Program-made: the position numbers and the translations under genes
DNA from: Eshraghiella sp050874365
GTDB taxonomy: Bacteria > Bacillota > Clostridia > Lachnospirales > Lachnospiraceae
Direction of reading: 5' to 3'
DNA length: 6,685 nucleotides
Assembly: GCA_050874365.1 (NCBI GenBank)
Contig: JBNMKN010000104.1
Span: forward strand, 1 to 6,685
Notes under the pieces: model-generated
Databases searched by the model: none
Seen by the model: only the letters and a program-made list of their open reading frames with translations
Told to the model about the DNA's origin: nothing
Part shown: positions 4,653 to 6,685 of the stretch, piece after piece
Layout of the letters: each line of letters starts with the position of its first letter
Numbering within the stretch: position 1 is the stretch's first letter

Positions 4653-6685
4653 ATGATTAGGAAGAAATTGTTGAAGAAGGCAGCGTGTCTTATGGCAGTA
4701 GCGGCTGTGGCAGTAACAGGTTTGGGAACGGTAGCCTATGGTTACGGAGAATATCAGGCAGGAAGTACGGCAAGCCAGACAGACGGAAGCAATGAGTTTC
4801 TTACATGGAGAGACAACGTATGGAGAACAGCAGGAAATTACGATGATTCCGCTAAAGTAGCGCTGACGCCCGGCAAGACAGAAAAAGACCTTAATTTTGC
4901 ATGGTATTCAGAGAATACATCTAATCCGGCAGTTATGATATGGAAAAACGGAGCAAAGTCCCAGGCAAAGGTTTTTGAAGGTACAAGCACTGCAATTTCA
5001 GCAGAAAACTGGCAGGGAAAAACATATCAGGCAGATAATAAAGTTTCAATAAATGATTATTTTGAAGATAACATGGAATATGAATATTGCTATACAGATG
5101 ATTACAACGGACAGTCAACCGTATGGTCAGCATCATGTTCATATAAGACAGGTGACTCATCAAAATATTCCGTTATTCTTACAGGAGACCCACAGATTGG
5201 TGCATCAAGCTCCAATGACGATAATACCGCAACGGATTCTTCTGTAGCGAGAGATACATATAACTGGAATAAAACAATGAGCATGGCAAAACAGGTATGT
5301 CCTGATGCGGCATTTCTTTTATCCGCAGGAGACCAGATTGATAAATCAGGAGCTTCAAAGAGTAATGATTTAAAAGCGAGGGAAAGTGAGTATGCGGGTT
5401 ATCTTTATCCGGAAGTATTCAGAAGCCTTCCGATAGCTTCTACAATCGGTAACCACGATATGGCAGGTTCGGATTACAGCGCACATTTTAATAATCCTAA
5501 CAGCGAAGACAGCCTTGGTGCAACCAATGCGGGTTCCGATTACTATTTTTCATATGGAAATGTTCTTTTTATATCACTTAACAGTAATAACAGAAATCAG
5601 GCTGAACACAGGGAACTTATGAAAAAGGCGGTTGCCTCTAACGAAAATGCACTATGGAAAATCGTAATTTTCCATAGTGATATATATGGTTCGGGTCAGC
5701 CACATGCAGATACGGATGCCGCAACCAACAGGGTCATATTTGCGCCTCTTATGGACGAATTTGATATAGATGTATGTCTTACAGGTCATGACCACACATA
5801 TTCAAGGTCATATCAGATATTTGACGGTAACGTAATTGATTATGATATTTCATCAGGAAGTGTAACCGACCCTGAAGGAACACTTTATATAACAACAGGC
5901 TCAGGCTCAGGTTCAAAATACTATAATCTTCTTAATTACACACCATACTATATTGCAGAAAGAACTAACGCAATGCTTCCTTCTTTCTCAACAATTGATT
6001 TTTCGGACAGTGAACTGACAATCAAGACTTATGATTATACAGGTGCAAAATATGCCGATGATTTCACAATTAAGAAAACTTCTGATGCACTTACTGTAGA
6101 CGAACTTATTGAAAGTGCGGAAAAACTTGTATCAGACGGAGACATATATACGGATGAAAGCCTTAATGCTTTAAAACTCAGTCTTGAGGCATTGAAAAAT
6201 ATCAGAACGGCATATACAACCGACAAAGATACTTATATTGATACAATATCTACACTCTACAATACGGCAGATGACCCAATCAAAGGCTATGGCTCAGTAA
6301 CAAATGATGACGATAAAGATGTTCTTACAGGCGGAAGTAAGGCAAACAGATTAAGAAAAGGTCTTTCAACACTTCTTGATAAAACAATCTACCGTCAGCT
6401 TGAGGGTGGCAACGTAATTGCAGACGCAATACTTCCTGTAGTCAATGCCGATATGCTTAACGAAGCGGTCGATAAGGTTCTCGCAGGTATAGAAGCCTTG
6501 GAACTTAAAGATACGGAAATTGTGACAACCCCTGATGACAAGACAGGCGGTAACAGTGAAGAAATAACAACACCTGACAACACAGGAGACAATACGGACG
6601 GAAATGACAGCAATCCTAAGGCAGGAGACGGCTCAATGGCAGCGGTTGCAGTCGGAGGAACATTACTTGTAATAGGACTCACAGG
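4653..6685 (+). CDS. Secreted metallophosphoesterase (purple acid phosphatase type), probably wall-anchored, 3' end cut
   Basis: The frame is open from the ATG at 4653 to the window edge, giving 677 residues. MIRKKLLKK plus a hydrophobic core form a signal peptide ending near residue 30. Residues about 65-165 resemble the fibronectin-like N-terminal domain of purple acid phosphatases. The calcineurin-like catalytic domain follows with every block visible: GDPQ (D179, Q181), GDQID (D227), GNHD (N267, H268), FHSD (H341) and GHDH (H379, H381). These residues normally hold two metals and cleave phosphomonoesters or diesters outside the cell. Residues 478-516 (ELIESAEKL, YTDESLNAL) look like a FIVAR-type helical module. 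A Thr/Asp/Gly-rich linker leads to NPKAGD (654-659) and a hydrophobic stretch, which resembles a sortase signal; the positive tail would lie beyond the edge. The natural substrate is unknown. Confidence 0.92.
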   Translation, partial: MIRKKLLKKAACLMAVAAVAVTGLGTVAYGYGEYQAGSTASQTDGSNEFLTWRDNVWRTAGNYDDSAKVALTPGKTEKDLNFAWYSENTSNPAVMIWKNGAKSQAKVFEGTSTAISAENWQGKTYQADNKVSINDYFEDNMEYEYCYTDDYNGQSTVWSASCSYKTGDSSKYSVILTGDPQIGASSSNDDNTATDSSVARDTYNWNKTMSMAKQVCPDAAFLLSAGDQIDKSGASKSNDLKARESEYAGYLYPEVFRSLPIASTIGNHDMAGSDYSAHFNNPNSEDSLGATNAGSDYYFSYGNVLFISLNSNNRNQAEHRELMKKAVASNENALWKIVIFHSDIYGSGQPHADTDAATNRVIFAPLMDEFDIDVCLTGHDHTYSRSYQIFDGNVIDYDISSGSVTDPEGTLYITTGSGSGSKYYNLLNYTPYYIAERTNAMLPSFSTIDFSDSELTIKTYDYTGAKYADDFTIKKTSDALTVDELIESAEKLVSDGDIYTDESLNALKLSLEALKNIRTAYTTDKDTYIDTISTLYNTADDPIKGYGSVTNDDDKDVLTGGSKANRLRKGLSTLLDKTIYRQLEGGNVIADAILPVVNADMLNEAVDKVLAGIEALELKDTEIVTTPDDKTGGNSEEITTPDNTGDNTDGNDSNPKAGDGSMAAVAVGGTLLVIGLT
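5650..5679. repeat. Perfect 13-bp inverted repeat inside the phosphoesterase gene
   Basis: CACTATGGAAAAT (5650-5662) and ATTTTCCATAGTG (5667-5679) are exact reverse complements separated by CGTA. In mRNA this would form a stable tetraloop hairpin. It covers the codons for roughly residues 334-342, ending on the catalytic FHS block with H341. No T run follows, so it is not a typical terminator. Confidence 0.85.

Noticed and set aside
6395..6682. Minus-strand open frame of 95 codons rich in Ser, Pro and Val
   Set aside because: It mirrors the phosphoesterase linker and tail on the other strand and has no recognisable features.

Overview
The window looks like the chromosome of a low-GC Firmicute, most plausibly a gut Lachnospiraceae-type clostridium. 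This rests on AT-rich spacers, strong AGGAGG-type ribosome sites, consensus sigma-A promoters, a tRNA gene without an encoded CCA, and cell-surface proteins with Thr/Asp-rich linkers. The genus cannot be fixed from sequence alone.

Layout. (1) Positions 1-902, minus strand: a membrane-anchored polysaccharide deacetylase whose last residues lie beyond the left edge. Its promoter is a perfect TTGACA-17-TATAAT placed so close to the ATG that the mRNA should be leaderless or nearly so. (2) 903-1052: a divergent control region that also carries an extended -10 promoter for tRNA-Gly(GCC) at 1053-1124, with a perfect 10-bp inverted repeat over the predicted transcript start. A Rho-independent terminator with an 11-bp stem follows at 1141-1196. 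(3) 1197-1678: about 480 bases with no convincing gene but with strong structure. GGTAGA and TCTACC blocks alternate with exact 63-bp periodicity (1288-1482). They run into a C-rich tract (1509-1559) whose complement fits a canonical G-quadruplex pattern. This is the most unusual part of the window. (4) 1679-4555, plus strand: a promoter followed by five closely spaced genes, probably one operon. They are an FMN nitroreductase-family protein, a three-helix membrane protein with an Arg-rich tail, a U32/UbiU-like cysteine-rich protein, a two-helix membrane protein with a C-terminal zinc ribbon, and a GNAT acetyltransferase. (5) 4653 to the right edge, plus strand, with its own promoter: a large secreted metallophosphoesterase of the purple-acid-phosphatase type. 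It has a full set of metal-ligand motifs, a FIVAR-like helical segment, and a C-terminal NPKAGD plus hydrophobic stretch that resembles a cell-wall sorting signal cut by the window end.

How the parts work together. The two edge genes are cell-surface enzymes, one probably trimming acetyl groups from wall or extracellular glycans and one removing phosphate outside the cell. The central operon mixes a flavin redox enzyme, a probable Fe-S protein and small membrane proteins of unknown role. Its co-transcription is inferred from gaps of 17-28 bp and the lack of internal terminators. I do not claim a defined pathway for it.
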